NCBI RefSeq assembly: GCF_003063295.1
Contig: NZ_MUXF01000010.1
Span: 124,001-188,000 of the forward strand
DNA from: Arcobacter lacus
GTDB taxonomy: Bacteria; Campylobacterota; Campylobacteria; Campylobacterales; Arcobacteraceae
DNA: 64,000 nt
Direction of reading: 5' to 3'
This document shows positions 17,815-27,097 of the stretch, piece after piece. The translations under genes were made by a program, and so were the position numbers. Positions within the stretch are counted from its first letter, which is position 1, and each line of letters begins with the position of its first letter. Under the pieces are notes generated by a model that was given only the letters and a program-made list of their open reading frames with translations, was not told where the DNA came from and searched no databases.

Positions 17815-18619
17815 TACTTATCTTGTATTTTAGTAATACACCAAAAATTGTAAAAATTGAGATAAAAAATGATAATAAAAATAGTTTTATTAATTCTACT
17901 ACTAAATTTATTTTTACATCAACAATTTCTTGTAATTCCAATGGAAATAAAACATCTAAATTATTTGAAATAAAGATTAAAAAAGCTCCTGCAATTAAAA
18001 AAGACAAAAATGAACTTATAAGTGCATAGTTTAATATTGATGAAGCACTATATAAAATAGAAGCTCCATGTAATCTTAAAATAGAAATTTTAATTCTATA
18101 TTCATGAAACCAAAGTTTTATTTGTTTAGCAATAATTATAATTGCAAATAAAGTAATAATAAAAAATAGTATAAAAGATACACTATTTAAAATAAGAAGT
18201 AATAGATAAATTTGATTATGGTTTTTATAAAAAACTTCTACTTTTTTAATATCTTTATTTGCTAATAAAGTATTTTTAATCACCTCTAATTCTGTACTTG
18301 TAGGAAAAATTTCTAAATATATTTGATAAAAATTTGGAAGTTTTTGTTTTAATAATTCAACAGAATTATTTGATAAATTTGATTTTATGTTTTCAATAAT
18401 TTTATCATTTGGTAAAGCTTGTATTTTTTCTACTTTTATACCCGCAAGTTCACTTATATTGTTGATAGGATTTGTAGCAACAATAATAATAGAGTAGTCT
18501 CTTGAAATCTTACTTTTATAATTCTCAACTATATTATTGATTAATAAATATATAGAAAATGTAATTAACATTGAAAGTAGGGGAATTAAAAATGCAAAGA
18601 TATTTTTAAGAGACTTCAT
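17807..18619 (-). CDS. ftsX: Cell division ABC-like membrane protein FtsX
   Basis: Membrane partner of FtsE, transmitting ATPase cycles to a periplasmic cell-wall hydrolase regulator. The ~270-residue product has four TM segments in the FtsX pattern: TM1 (~9-30), a periplasmic loop (~35-150), and TM2-4 clustered in the C-terminal half with LRLHGASILYSASSI near residue 195, equivalent to the family LVGATxxFIRxPF stretch. The ATG at the MKSLKN position is preferred because GGGA precedes it; upstream ATG and TTG codons would extend it by 4-6 residues into ftsE. It overlaps ftsE. Confidence 0.87.
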   Translation of the reverse strand: MKSLKNIFAFLIPLLSMLITFSIYLLINNIVENYKSKISRDYSIIIVATNPINNISELAGIKVEKIQALPNDKIIENIKSNLSNNSVELLKQKLPNFYQIYLEIFPTSTELEVIKNTLLANKDIKKVEVFYKNHNQIYLLLLILNSVSFILFFIITLFAIIIIAKQIKLWFHEYRIKISILRLHGASILYSASSILNYALISSFLSFLIAGAFLIFISNNLDVLFPLELQEIVDVKINLVVELIKLFLLSFFISIFTIFGVLLKYKISND

Positions 18620-19268
18620 AAATAATCCCATCTTCAATAGATAATTGTCTAAATTTAATCCCTAGATTTTTAGGAACTCTATGTGTTACAACAACTACAG
18701 TAATTCCAAGTTGTTCATTTGCACCTTTTAATAAATTCCAAACAACTTCAGCTGAAAAATCATCTAAATTTCCAGTTGGTTCATCTGCAATTATAATTTT
18801 TGGATTATGAGCAAGTGCCCTTGCAACTGCAACTCTTTGTTGTTCTCCACCACTTAATTGATTTGGATAAAAACCTTTTCTATGGCTTAATCTCACATGT
18901 TTTAATAGGTTATCTGCTTGAACTTGTGAAACTTCATGAGAGTAACCATTTATTTTAAGTGGTATCATGATATTTTCTTCAATCGTATATTCATTTATAA
19001 GTTTATAATCTTGAAAAATAATACCAATATCTTTTCTAAGAAGTCTTAATTTTTTTCCTTTTATTCCAAAAACTTCTTGATTTTCGATTTTTAAACTACC
19101 GTGTTTTAATGGAATATCACCATAAAATGATTTTAATAAAGTAGATTTACCACTTCCAGAGTTTCCACCAATGAATATAAATTCTTTTGGTTTTATAGTG
19201 AAATTACCTTTTTTGATAATATATCTATTGTCATCATAAGTAAGGTAAATATTTCTAGCTTCAATCAT
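18606..19268 (-). CDS. ftsE: Cell division ATP-binding protein FtsE
   Basis: Cytoplasmic ATPase of the FtsEX complex. The 220-residue protein shows Walker A GGNSGSGKST (~34-43), the Q loop IIFQDYKL, the signature LSGGEQQRVAVARAL (~138-152), Walker B IIIADEPTGNLD, and the H loop VVVVTH. The length is standard for FtsE. It overlaps trmB by ATGA and ftsX at its 3' end, so translation of all three is coupled. Confidence 0.95.
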   Translation of the reverse strand: MIEARNIYLTYDDNRYIIKKGNFTIKPKEFIFIGGNSGSGKSTLLKSFYGDIPLKHGSLKIENQEVFGIKGKKLRLLRKDIGIIFQDYKLINEYTIEENIMIPLKINGYSHEVSQVQADNLLKHVRLSHRKGFYPNQLSGGEQQRVAVARALAHNPKIIIADEPTGNLDDFSAEVVWNLLKGANEQLGITVVVVTHRVPKNLGIKFRQLSIEDGIIYEVS

Positions 19269-20458
19269 ATACTTAAAATCTCTATTAATTTTTTATGTGC
19301 ATCTATATTCGCACTTGTTGGAAGAGGATTTCCTTGATAGTATGAAATTCTTTTATTTTGAATAAGTAGATATTTTGTCACTGGTCTATCGAAATTTCCC
19401 ATTGTAATTTTTATTAATCCTGAATTATCTTTATCTAAAATAGTATAAACTTCTTCTATATGGACGAAGTAATTTTTTTCAATTATTGATTTTTGAGGAA
19501 TTGAATTTATAATTTTATTAAAATTTGCCTCAAAATTAAATGAAAAATCATAATTTAGATTGATATTTTCATCTTCATTCCAAGCTTCTAAAACTACATC
19601 ATAGATATTTTTACCTTGTTTTTTCCATCTATCTTCATATTTACTTGAAACTGCTAAGTCTTTATTTATATCTATAGTAATTCTTCCTTTTGGAAGATTT
19701 GTTAAAACTTCTGTACAAAAATCAAAATATTTTCTACTATCAGTTCTAAGTTCTAATGTCCCACTAATTTTCAAAACTCTTAAAGCTTCATTTACGAACT
19801 CATTTGAATAGATTCTTCTATGTGGTTTTTTATCCCAAGGAACAGGAAAATGTACAAAAATTCTTCCAACTTTATTTGATTCAATAAACTCCATAAAAAG
19901 TCGTGCATCATAATTTACTACTAATACATTTGCGATATTTTGAATTTCTAATTGTTTTAAGAGTTGTTCAATTGATGGATAGTGAATCTCAAGCCCAATA
20001 AATTGGATATTTGGATTTGATTTTGCTTGATGTAAAAGATGTCTTCCACTTCCAAAACCAATCTCTATTTGAATCTCTTTGTCTGTTTTAAAATCATCAA
20101 CAAAGTAGTTTATGTCTTTTAGATATTCGTTTTTTAGCTCTTTTTTTACTTGTAGATTATTTGTATTTGAAAATAATATTTTAGAATTATTTAGTTCTAC
20201 ATAATAATTCAAAGCTTTTTTTATTAAGCTAACAGGAGATATTCTTGTAACCTTATCAGCTTTTATCATCAAATCATCATCTTTTGGTTTTATTGATAAT
20301 AAAAAATCTTTATCTTGGTCTTTTACTGCGATTTTATATTCATCTCTTCTTGGTTTTGAAGTAAAGTTATATGATTTTGCAATAAACTCAAAAGAGACTC
20401 CATCTTTTGCTGATGGAGTTTTAAGTAAATCATTTTTTTCGAAAACTATATGAGGCAT
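19265..20458 (-). CDS. trmB: tRNA (guanine-N7)-methyltransferase, extended form
   Basis: S-adenosylmethionine-dependent enzyme making m7G46 in tRNA. The SAM-binding turn EIGFGSGRHLLHQA (~133-146), FIGLEIHYPSIEQL and the catalytic-region motif VHFPVPWDKKPHRRI (~209-223) are diagnostic. At 397 residues it is much longer than the ~240-residue E. coli enzyme: about 120 N-terminal and 100 C-terminal residues are added, a form I recall from other Campylobacterota. It is the second of the genes leading into ftsEX and overlaps ftsE by 4 nt. Confidence 0.93.
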   Translation of the reverse strand: MPHIVFEKNDLLKTPSAKDGVSFEFIAKSYNFTSKPRRDEYKIAVKDQDKDFLLSIKPKDDDLMIKADKVTRISPVSLIKKALNYYVELNNSKILFSNTNNLQVKKELKNEYLKDINYFVDDFKTDKEIQIEIGFGSGRHLLHQAKSNPNIQFIGLEIHYPSIEQLLKQLEIQNIANVLVVNYDARLFMEFIESNKVGRIFVHFPVPWDKKPHRRIYSNEFVNEALRVLKISGTLELRTDSRKYFDFCTEVLTNLPKGRITIDINKDLAVSSKYEDRWKKQGKNIYDVVLEAWNEDENINLNYDFSFNFEANFNKIINSIPQKSIIEKNYFVHIEEVYTILDKDNSGLIKITMGNFDRPVTKYLLIQNKRISYYQGNPLPTSANIDAHKKLIEILSI

Positions 20459-20465
20459 TTATTTT

Positions 20466-21728
20466 TTACTTTCTAGATAGTGTTTTTTCATCTGAATTTT
20501 CAGAAATTAAACCAAATTCATCAACAGCTTGAACAGAATATTTATAGTCAACGCCACTTACTATATCGCTATCATTAAAGCTCGTACCTGAAATATTATT
20601 GAATATAACTGTTTTATATTGGAAAAAATTTTGTTTTATTTTTTTTACTACATTATATGAAACTGCTCTATTATCACCTGGTTGCCAACTTAAGTTTACA
20701 CTTCCTTGAATTTGTGCAGATGTTATAGTTGGTTTTATAGGTTTTGGTAAACTTATACCTTTTGTTGCTGTTATATTATCTGCACTTTCTAAGTTATCTT
20801 TATCAACTGCAATTATTCTATAATAATAAGTTCTTCCATCATCATCAACAGAATCTGTATATTCTGTAGTTGTTGAATTTACACTTGAAATTTTGCTAAA
20901 TCCAAAAGAGCTATAACTACTTCTATGAATATCATAAGCAATGATATCTTGATTTTGAGAAGGTGACCAAGTTATAAATATTTTTTTAGGAATATTATTT
21001 GAAGCTTTAACACTTGTTGGTGATTTTGGAGCGGGTTTTGTTTTTGCACTTAAAGTTTTTGTAGGAGCTGATTCTACATCTTCAAAAGTAAAAGCTTTAA
21101 TTCTATATTGATAAGTTGTATTGTTTTCTAAACCAGTATCAAGATATTCAGCAGATAATCTTTGATTTACAGTTGCTTGATATATCCACTCATTTAATGT
21201 TGTATTATATTTTTCAACTCTGTAATATTGAATTCTTTGGTCTGGGTGTGGTTGCCAAAGTAATTTTACTTTTTTAGGTAAATTTGAAATAGCTTGTGCT
21301 CCATTTACAGGAACTATTCTAGGTAAAGTTTCAGCTATATAAGCTTCTGTTGTAACAGATTCACTTCCATCACTTAATCTTGAAGAGATTTGATAAGCGT
21401 ATTTTGTTTTTGGTTCTAGCTCTTTATCAACATAGTGAGTTGTATATCTACTTTCAATAGCTCTAATAAGTTTTAAAGTTTTTTCTCCACTTTGTAAATC
21501 TGTTCTATAAAAGTTATAACCTACAACTCTTGGATCATCTACTCTTTGCCATTCAAAACCAATTGATGCTATATCTGAAATAGATTTTATAGAACTATAA
21601 TTTACCGTTGGAACACTATTGTTTATCTTTGGTGTAGATGGTGATGAAATACTATCTATAATATCACTACAAGCACTAAACAGTAAAACTAAAGCTATCA
21701 ATAATATATTTTTCATTAATTTTATCAT
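20466..21728 (-). CDS. Fibronectin type III repeat lipoprotein
   Basis: A 420-residue envelope protein. The lipobox LFSAC in MIKLMKNILLIALVLLFSACSD marks it as a lipoprotein with Cys20. The mature part contains about four ~95-residue fibronectin type III units (near 40-130, 140-230, 235-325 and 330-418), each with the pattern W...D..V..Y.v.r....g.......T.Y.D..l...t.Y.Y.i.a.d. A GGAG eight bases upstream sets the start. It overlaps the rluD-like gene by 53 nt. Function is not known; the conserved position before trmB-ftsEX suggests an envelope or division role. Confidence 0.85.
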   Translation of the reverse strand: MIKLMKNILLIALVLLFSACSDIIDSISSPSTPKINNSVPTVNYSSIKSISDIASIGFEWQRVDDPRVVGYNFYRTDLQSGEKTLKLIRAIESRYTTHYVDKELEPKTKYAYQISSRLSDGSESVTTEAYIAETLPRIVPVNGAQAISNLPKKVKLLWQPHPDQRIQYYRVEKYNTTLNEWIYQATVNQRLSAEYLDTGLENNTTYQYRIKAFTFEDVESAPTKTLSAKTKPAPKSPTSVKASNNIPKKIFITWSPSQNQDIIAYDIHRSSYSSFGFSKISSVNSTTTEYTDSVDDDGRTYYYRIIAVDKDNLESADNITATKGISLPKPIKPTITSAQIQGSVNLSWQPGDNRAVSYNVVKKIKQNFFQYKTVIFNNISGTSFNDSDIVSGVDYKYSVQAVDEFGLISENSDEKTLSRK

Positions 21729-22662
21729 TTATATTCTCCTTTTGAAAATTAGTATTTAGAAAATTTACCATATCTTTTGGTAGATTTGCTTTGAAACACA
21801 TTTGCTCATTTGTAACTGGATGAGTTAAATATAAATAATAAGCGTGTAAAAGAAATCTATTTATTTTATTTAATTCGCCCTTAAATCCATATAAATTATC
21901 ACCAAGTATATGCCTATTTATCGAACTTAAATGAACTCGTATTTGATGAGTTCTTCCTGTATAAAGTTTACAAGCTACTAATTCAAATTTTTCATTATCA
22001 CTTAAAGCAATCTTTGAAAAAGCTGATTTTGCATATCTTCCATTTTGTTCAATAGACATTTTAAGTCTATTATTTGGATTTCTTGCTATTGGTTTTTCCA
22101 TAATCATATTTTCTTTTAATGAAAGGTCAATAATGGCAAGATAATATCTTCCCATTGATTTATCTTCAAGTTGTTTTGATAACCCTATATGAGCTTCATT
22201 TGTTTTTGCAACAACCATTACTCCACTTGTTCCTTTGTCAAGTCTATGAACAATACCATGTCTTTCTTCTCCACTTATTGTTGAAAGTGAAATATTTTTC
22301 AATTTTAACCAATCGACTAAAGTTGCATCTTTTACACTTGGTGCATCATGAACTGTTAAATTATAAGGTTTATTTAGAACTAAAATATAATCATCTTCAT
22401 AAATGATTTCTACTTCTTTATCTCCTAAAGAATTTTTTATAAAATTTTCATTTTTTAAGTTATTTAATTGAACTTCTGGAAAAAAAACTTCAATATTTTG
22501 ATTTTCTTTTAATTTTAAGCCGGTTTTACTTACAATTTTTCCATCAACTTTTACAAACTCTTTTTTTATTAATTGCTCTATTTGGTTTCTTGAGGCATCT
22601 ATATTTTGTGCCAAAAATTTATCTAATCTATTTTCTTCTAAAACAATAAAGTTTTTATTCAT
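21676..22662 (-). CDS. RluA/RluD-family rRNA or tRNA pseudouridine synthase
   Basis: A 328-residue pseudouridine synthase: S4 RNA-binding domain (~8-60, NRLDKFLAQ...SRNQIEQLIKK) and the catalytic core with HRLDKGTSGVMVVAKT (~141-156), where the Asp is the nucleophile, followed by GRTHQIRVHL (~235-244). The S4 plus core layout is that of RluD, which modifies 23S rRNA helix 69, but RluC-type enzymes look alike. Its start codon is only 19 bases from that of divergent rodA. It heads the reverse-strand operon. Confidence 0.9.
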   Translation of the reverse strand: MNKNFIVLEENRLDKFLAQNIDASRNQIEQLIKKEFVKVDGKIVSKTGLKLKENQNIEVFFPEVQLNNLKNENFIKNSLGDKEVEIIYEDDYILVLNKPYNLTVHDAPSVKDATLVDWLKLKNISLSTISGEERHGIVHRLDKGTSGVMVVAKTNEAHIGLSKQLEDKSMGRYYLAIIDLSLKENMIMEKPIARNPNNRLKMSIEQNGRYAKSAFSKIALSDNEKFELVACKLYTGRTHQIRVHLSSINRHILGDNLYGFKGELNKINRFLLHAYYLYLTHPVTNEQMCFKANLPKDMVNFLNTNFQKENINDKINEKYIIDSFSFTV

Positions 22663-22681
22663 ATTTTGATACTCTTTCGTT

Positions 22682-23791
22682 ATGCGATTATTTGATAAAA
22701 GAATTATTTTACACTTTGATTATTTGTTAATAATATTTGTTTTACCTTTGATATTTTTATCATACCATTTAATTAGTGAAACAAACGAACTATTAGCATA
22801 TAAACAACTATTTTATTATACACTTTCTATCTTTGCATTTATGATAGTATTTATGCTACCAATTAGAAAAAAACTACATTTAATACCAGCTTTGTATTGG
22901 TTAGGAATTATTTTACTTATTTTGGTTGAATTTATAGGAATTTCAAAATTAGGCGCTAAAAGATGGATTCATATTCCTTTACTTGATACAACAATTCAAC
23001 CTTCAGAGTTAATAAAACCTATTTATATTTTAATGTTAGGATATTTAATAAGTAGAAAACCTCCACCAATAAATGGTTACAATCTTAAAGATTTTATGTA
23101 CTTTTCATTTTATATTTTATTACCATTTGTTCTAATTGCAAAAGAACCAGATTTAGGAACTGCAATGGTAATGTTATTTGTTGGTTATGGAATTTTATTT
23201 TTAGTTGGAGTTAATTGGAAGATTTGGTTTGCAATATTTATTGCAATAGGTGTATCTTCCCCTTTTATTTATACTTATTTAATTAAAGATTATCAAAAGA
23301 AAAGAATTCATGATTTTATTGTTGCAGAAAAGCCAAGTTATCATGTGCAGCAATCTATAATAGCAATTGGTTCTGGAGGGCTTACAGGAAAAGAAAGTGA
23401 TGAAGCAACTCAAACACAATTGAGATTTTTACCAATTGCAACAAGCGATTTTATTTTTGCATATTTGGTTGAAAGATATGGTTTTTTAGGAGCAATTGGA
23501 TTAATTGTTTTATATGTATTAATTATATTGCATCTTCTTACAATGAATTATTTTTTCAAAGATGATTACGTCATAAAAGTTTTTGCTTCTGGTTTAGGGT
23601 TACTTATATTTTTTAATATGAGTGTTAATCTTTTAATGGTTATAGGTTTTGCACCAGTTGTTGGAATTCCTTTACCTTTATTTTCTTATGGTGGAAGTTC
23701 TTTTATTAATTTTATTGTGACATTTGCTATTTTGGAAAATTTAATAGCATTTAGATATATGAATATGTACAACTATGAAAGAAAATTATAA
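22682..23791 (+). CDS. rodA: Rod shape-determining glycosyltransferase RodA
   Basis: SEDS-family peptidoglycan polymerase of the elongasome, partner of PBP2 encoded a few genes away. The 369-residue protein has about ten TM segments and opens MRLFDKRIILHFDYLL like other RodA proteins. Conserved text includes GAKRWIHI (~91-98), IQPSELIKP, AKEPDLGTAM (~162-171), QQSIIAIGSGGLTGK, FIFAYLVERYGFLGA and the C-terminal GIPLPLFSYGGSS. No Shine-Dalgarno is visible, and the divergent start codon is 19 bases away, so its promoter must lie inside the neighbouring gene. Confidence 0.95.
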   Translation: MRLFDKRIILHFDYLLIIFVLPLIFLSYHLISETNELLAYKQLFYYTLSIFAFMIVFMLPIRKKLHLIPALYWLGIILLILVEFIGISKLGAKRWIHIPLLDTTIQPSELIKPIYILMLGYLISRKPPPINGYNLKDFMYFSFYILLPFVLIAKEPDLGTAMVMLFVGYGILFLVGVNWKIWFAIFIAIGVSSPFIYTYLIKDYQKKRIHDFIVAEKPSYHVQQSIIAIGSGGLTGKESDEATQTQLRFLPIATSDFIFAYLVERYGFLGAIGLIVLYVLIILHLLTMNYFFKDDYVIKVFASGLGLLIFFNMSVNLLMVIGFAPVVGIPLPLFSYGGSSFINFIVTFAILENLIAFRYMNMYNYERKL

Positions 23792-23813
23792 AAATAGAGT
23801 TTTTACTCTATTT
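23792..23813. terminator. Bidirectional terminator between rodA and the TonB gene
   Basis: A 9-bp perfect stem (AAATAGAGT / ACTCTATTT, TTTT loop) starts right after the rodA stop codon and reaches the stop of the convergent gene. Confidence 0.65.
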
Positions 23814-24573
23814 AATATATTCTATAAAATACTTTAAATCTTAATTTCGTTGTAGTTTCTGGCTTTGGATAATCTTTATAAGCAATTTGAATTAACTCAA
23901 TAGTATATTCATCTAAAACAGCATATCCAGATGAATCTATAATTCTTAAATCACTTATATCTCCATTTGGATGAAACATAAATTCGACAATATTTACTCC
24001 ACCAATTTTTTGTTTTGCTGCGAGTTTTGGGTAACCAAGTCTATCTAAAACCCTTTGTGTTATAACTTGAAAATTATTTAAATTTTTTTCTAGATAAGCT
24101 TTTTGAACTTTTGTGAAAGTTTTATATTCTTCACCATAAAGTTTTTCAAGTTCATTTAAAATATTTTTATTTATAGGCTCTTTTTGAGATAAAAAATTTT
24201 CTAAAGTCTTTTCTTGTAATGCATTTGATTCTTTTAGAATATTTTTTTGTATCTCTTTAGCTTGTTTTATATCAGCACTTTTTTTTGTATTTTGAGCAAT
24301 TTTACTTTCAGATTCGTTTTTAGGAAGTTTTATCTGTTTTTCTATAATCTTTTGGGTAACTTTTGGTTCAGGTTTTGGCTCGATTTTTTTTTCTTGTGAA
24401 ATATTTTCTTGTTGAATTTTTACAAACTTTACATCAGACTTTTTTTCAACTATTTTTTCATTTTGTTCTTGTTTATTCTCTTGTTTTGTTTCATTTAAAC
24501 TTTTATTATAACTTACCAATAGTAATAAGTGGAGTATTACAGAGATTATAAATGCGAAGATAATATTTTTCAT
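23812..24573 (-). CDS. TonB-family energy transducer
   Basis: A 253-residue TonB-like protein: one N-terminal TM (~5-22, IFAFIISVILHLLLLVSY with the characteristic S...H pair), a long Lys/Glu/Pro-rich periplasmic spacer with KKIEPKPEPKV, and a C-terminal TonB domain (~165-253) reading YPKLAAKQKIGGVNIVEF and later GYAVLDEYTIELI. It passes proton-motive energy to outer-membrane receptors such as the one at the left edge. ExbB and ExbD are not adjacent. The ATG is preferred over a TTG six codons upstream. Confidence 0.88.
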   Translation of the reverse strand: MKNIIFAFIISVILHLLLLVSYNKSLNETKQENKQEQNEKIVEKKSDVKFVKIQQENISQEKKIEPKPEPKVTQKIIEKQIKLPKNESESKIAQNTKKSADIKQAKEIQKNILKESNALQEKTLENFLSQKEPINKNILNELEKLYGEEYKTFTKVQKAYLEKNLNNFQVITQRVLDRLGYPKLAAKQKIGGVNIVEFMFHPNGDISDLRIIDSSGYAVLDEYTIELIQIAYKDYPKPETTTKLRFKVFYRIY

Positions 24574-24623
24574 AGCGGGATTATAGTACAATTGAGCTAA
24601 TAATTAATTAATTAGGAATATAA

Positions 24624-25904
24624 ATGTTTGGAAAATCAATAGAAGCCTATACTAAGGCTTGTGAAGTAATTCCTGGTGGAGTTGATTCGCCTGTTCGTGC
24701 ATTTAAAAGTGTAGGAGGAACACCTCCATTTATAAAAAAAGGAAAAGGTGCATATTTATATGATGTTGATGGAAATAAATATGTAGATTTTGTACAAAGT
24801 TGGGGACCACTAATTTTTGGACATTGTGATAAAGATATAGAAAGAGTTGTAATTAAAACTGCGAAAAAAGGTTTGTCTTTTGGTGCTCCAACAAAACTTG
24901 AAACAAAATTAGCTTCAGAAATTGTTGAAATGTATGACAATATTGATAAAGTTAGATTTGTTAGTTCAGGAACAGAAGCAACAATGAGTGCTATTAGATT
25001 GGCACGAGGTGTTACAGGAAAAAATGATATTGTTAAATTTGAAGGTTGTTATCATGGACATTCTGATTCATTATTAGTTCAAGCTGGTTCTGGATTGGCA
25101 ACTTTTGGAAGTCCAAGTAGTCCTGGAGTTCCTTCTGATTTGACAAAACATACTTTACTTTGTGAATATAACAATATAAAAAATTTAGAAAAATGCTTTG
25201 CTGATTCAAGTGATATTGCTTGTATTATTATTGAGCCAATTGCAGGAAATATGGGATTAGTTCCTGCAAGTGAAGAGTTTTTAAAAGCTTGTAGAGAACT
25301 TTGTGATAAACATGGTGCTTTATTGATTTTTGATGAAGTTATGAGTGGATTTAGAGCTAGTTTAACAGGAGCTAGTGGAATTGTAAAAACAAAAGCTGAT
25401 ATTATTACTTTTGGAAAAGTAATAGGAGCTGGAATGCCTGTTGGCGCTTTCGCTGCATCAAAAGAGATTATGAGCAATTTATCACCTGAAGGAAAAATAT
25501 ATCAAGCTGGAACTTTAAGTGGAAATCCTGTTGCTATGGCTGCAGGTTTAAAAAGCTTAAGAAAATTAAAAGCAAATCCTGAGATTTACAATGAATTAAA
25601 TAAAAAAGCCTTACGATTAGTAAATGGTTTGAAAAAAATTGCTAATAAATATGAAATCCCATTTCAAGTTGATACAAGAGGAAGTATGTTTGGTTTTTTC
25701 TTTTGTGAAAAAGAACCAAAAAATTTCAAAGATGTTGGACTTTGTGATTTTAAAAGATTTGCAACATTTCATCATGAAATGTTAAAAAAAGGTTTCTATT
25801 TTGCTTGTTCTCAATATGAAACAGGTTTTATTTGTACAAAAATTACAAATAAAGATATTGATGCTTGTTTAAAAGCAGCAAATGAAGTTATGAAAAATTT
25901 ATAA
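24624..25904 (+). CDS. hemL: Glutamate-1-semialdehyde 2,1-aminomutase
   Basis: PLP enzyme converting glutamate-1-semialdehyde to 5-aminolevulinate, the entry to tetrapyrrole synthesis. The 426-residue length is standard. Seen are [17 protein letters not shown] at the N-terminus, [19 protein letters not shown] (~109-127), [20 protein letters not shown], and the PLP-lysine motif [15 protein letters not shown] near residue 265. It opens a forward operon with ppnP and atpZ. Confidence 0.97.
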   Translation: MFGKSIEAYTKACEVIPGGVDSPVRAFKSVGGTPPFIKKGKGAYLYDVDGNKYVDFVQSWGPLIFGHCDKDIERVVIKTAKKGLSFGAPTKLETKLASEIVEMYDNIDKVRFVSSGTEATMSAIRLARGVTGKNDIVKFEGCYHGHSDSLLVQAGSGLATFGSPSSPGVPSDLTKHTLLCEYNNIKNLEKCFADSSDIACIIIEPIAGNMGLVPASEEFLKACRELCDKHGALLIFDEVMSGFRASLTGASGIVKTKADIITFGKVIGAGMPVGAFAASKEIMSNLSPEGKIYQAGTLSGNPVAMAAGLKSLRKLKANPEIYNELNKKALRLVNGLKKIANKYEIPFQVDTRGSMFGFFFCEKEPKNFKDVGLCDFKRFATFHHEMLKKGFYFACSQYETGFICTKITNKDIDACLKAANEVMKNL

Positions 25905-25918
25905 AAAAAGGAAAAAAA

Positions 25919-26233
25919 ATGGAAAGTTTTAAAAATGTTGAATTAGTAAAAAAGGCAAATATTTATTTTGATGGAAAAGTTACAAGTAGAACTTTTATTG
26001 AGTCAAATGGTGAGAAAAAAACTTTAGGTATTATGATGATTGGTGAATATACTTTTGGTACAAATGAAGCTGAACTTATGGAAATTGTTGCTGGAGAAGT
26101 TGAAGTTAAACTAAAAGATACAAATGAGTGGAAAATATACGGTGCTAATACATCTTTTAGTGTTCCTGCAAACTCAAGTTTTGATATAAAAGTTAAAACA
26201 ATAACTGATTATTGTTGTTCTTACATTAAATAG
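25919..26233 (+). CDS. ppnP: Pyrimidine/purine nucleoside phosphorylase (cupin type)
   Basis: A 104-residue single-domain cupin of the PpnP (DUF1255) family, which splits nucleosides with phosphate to base and ribose-1-phosphate. The family pattern is clear: KTLGIMMIGEYTFGTNEAE (~34-52), EIVAGEVEVKL, and the end SFSVPANSSFDIKV followed by DYCCSYIK. AGGAAAAAA precedes the ATG. It lies 14 bases after hemL. Confidence 0.92.
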   Translation: MESFKNVELVKKANIYFDGKVTSRTFIESNGEKKTLGIMMIGEYTFGTNEAELMEIVAGEVEVKLKDTNEWKIYGANTSFSVPANSSFDIKVKTITDYCCSYIK

Positions 26234-26243
26234 TTGGTATTTT

Positions 26244-26552
26244 ATGCAAAATGAAGAAAAATATGAAAAACCTAAACATCAAGATAAGATTGTCGCTTTA
26301 GATAATTTATCTTTAGGTATTTCTATTGTTGCCGCGATATTAATTGGTTTTGGTATTGGTTATGGATTAAAACATCTAACAGGTTATACTTGGACTTTAT
26401 GGCTTGGAATTATTTGGGGAATATTAGCAGCGGGATTAAATATCTATAAAGCTTATAAGAGAGCTCAAAAAGAGTTTGAAGGCTTAGAAGATGATCCAAG
26501 ATATGCTCATAGAGCAAAATATGGAGATAAATCTTTTGATGATGAAGATTAA
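26244..26552 (+). CDS. AtpZ/AtpI family membrane protein
   Basis: A 102-residue protein with two TM helices (~26-46 and 52-70) connected by a short loop, with the Gly-rich pattern IGFGIGYGLKHLTG typical of AtpZ/AtpI, thought to assist assembly or ion loading of the F0 ATP synthase ring. No ATP synthase gene is next to it. The charged C-terminal tail ends SFDDED and overlaps the next gene. Confidence 0.75.
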   Translation: MQNEEKYEKPKHQDKIVALDNLSLGISIVAAILIGFGIGYGLKHLTGYTWTLWLGIIWGILAAGLNIYKAYKRAQKEFEGLEDDPRYAHRAKYGDKSFDDED

Positions 26553-27087
26553 TGATGAGATTATCAAATTTGCAAAGGTTTTTATTTTTTTAGACCTTTG
26601 CATTTTTATTTATGCTTTAGTTTTTCAAAATAAATTATGGCTTTTAAATACTCAAATAGCTTTTATTTCATCTTTACTTATAACAATTGCTTCTTTTATC
26701 TCTTATAAAAAGAATATTCAAAATAGATTATCAAACTTTGATTATTCAAAAATATCAAAAGGTGAAGATAGAGATAAAATTGATGAAATAGATGATCCTT
26801 ATGATTTATATACTGAATATGAAGAAATTCCTGAAAATGAATTAACAGCCGAAAAAATCAAAGAAATAATAAATGATGAGAAATCAAAAGTTAAAAGAAA
26901 TTCTGTAAAAAATACAATCTTTTCTGCAAGTGGATTTTTGTCTATTTATAGAGTTTTTGGATATGTTATACTGATTTTTGGTTTTTTTGTTTTAAATAAT
27001 AATAAAATTTTTATGCCAATAGCTTTTATTGTAGGTTTGGGAGTAGTTCCAATTGGAGTTTTAATTTCAAAGTTAGTTAAAAAATAA
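26542..27087 (+). CDS. Unknown membrane protein after atpZ
   Basis: About 181 residues with hydrophobic segments near 9-27 and 34-52, a charged acidic cytoplasmic stretch (DKIDEIDDPYDLYTEYEEIPEN), and two more TM segments near the C-terminus (~130-150 and 155-175). I do not recognise a family. The ATG overlapping the end of the AtpZ-like gene is preferred because the upstream extension merely shadows that gene; an ATG one codon earlier is equally possible. Its overlap suggests co-translation. Confidence 0.6.
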   Translation: MKINDEIIKFAKVFIFLDLCIFIYALVFQNKLWLLNTQIAFISSLLITIASFISYKKNIQNRLSNFDYSKISKGEDRDKIDEIDDPYDLYTEYEEIPENELTAEKIKEIINDEKSKVKRNSVKNTIFSASGFLSIYRVFGYVILIFGFFVLNNNKIFMPIAFIVGLGVVPIGVLISKLVKK

Positions 27088-27097
27088 CTTTGAAATT
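27063..27097. terminator. Bidirectional terminator
   Basis: A perfect 13-bp stem (AATTTCAAAGTTA / TAACTTTGAAATT) with a 9-base loop spans the stop codons of two convergent genes. Confidence 0.65.
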
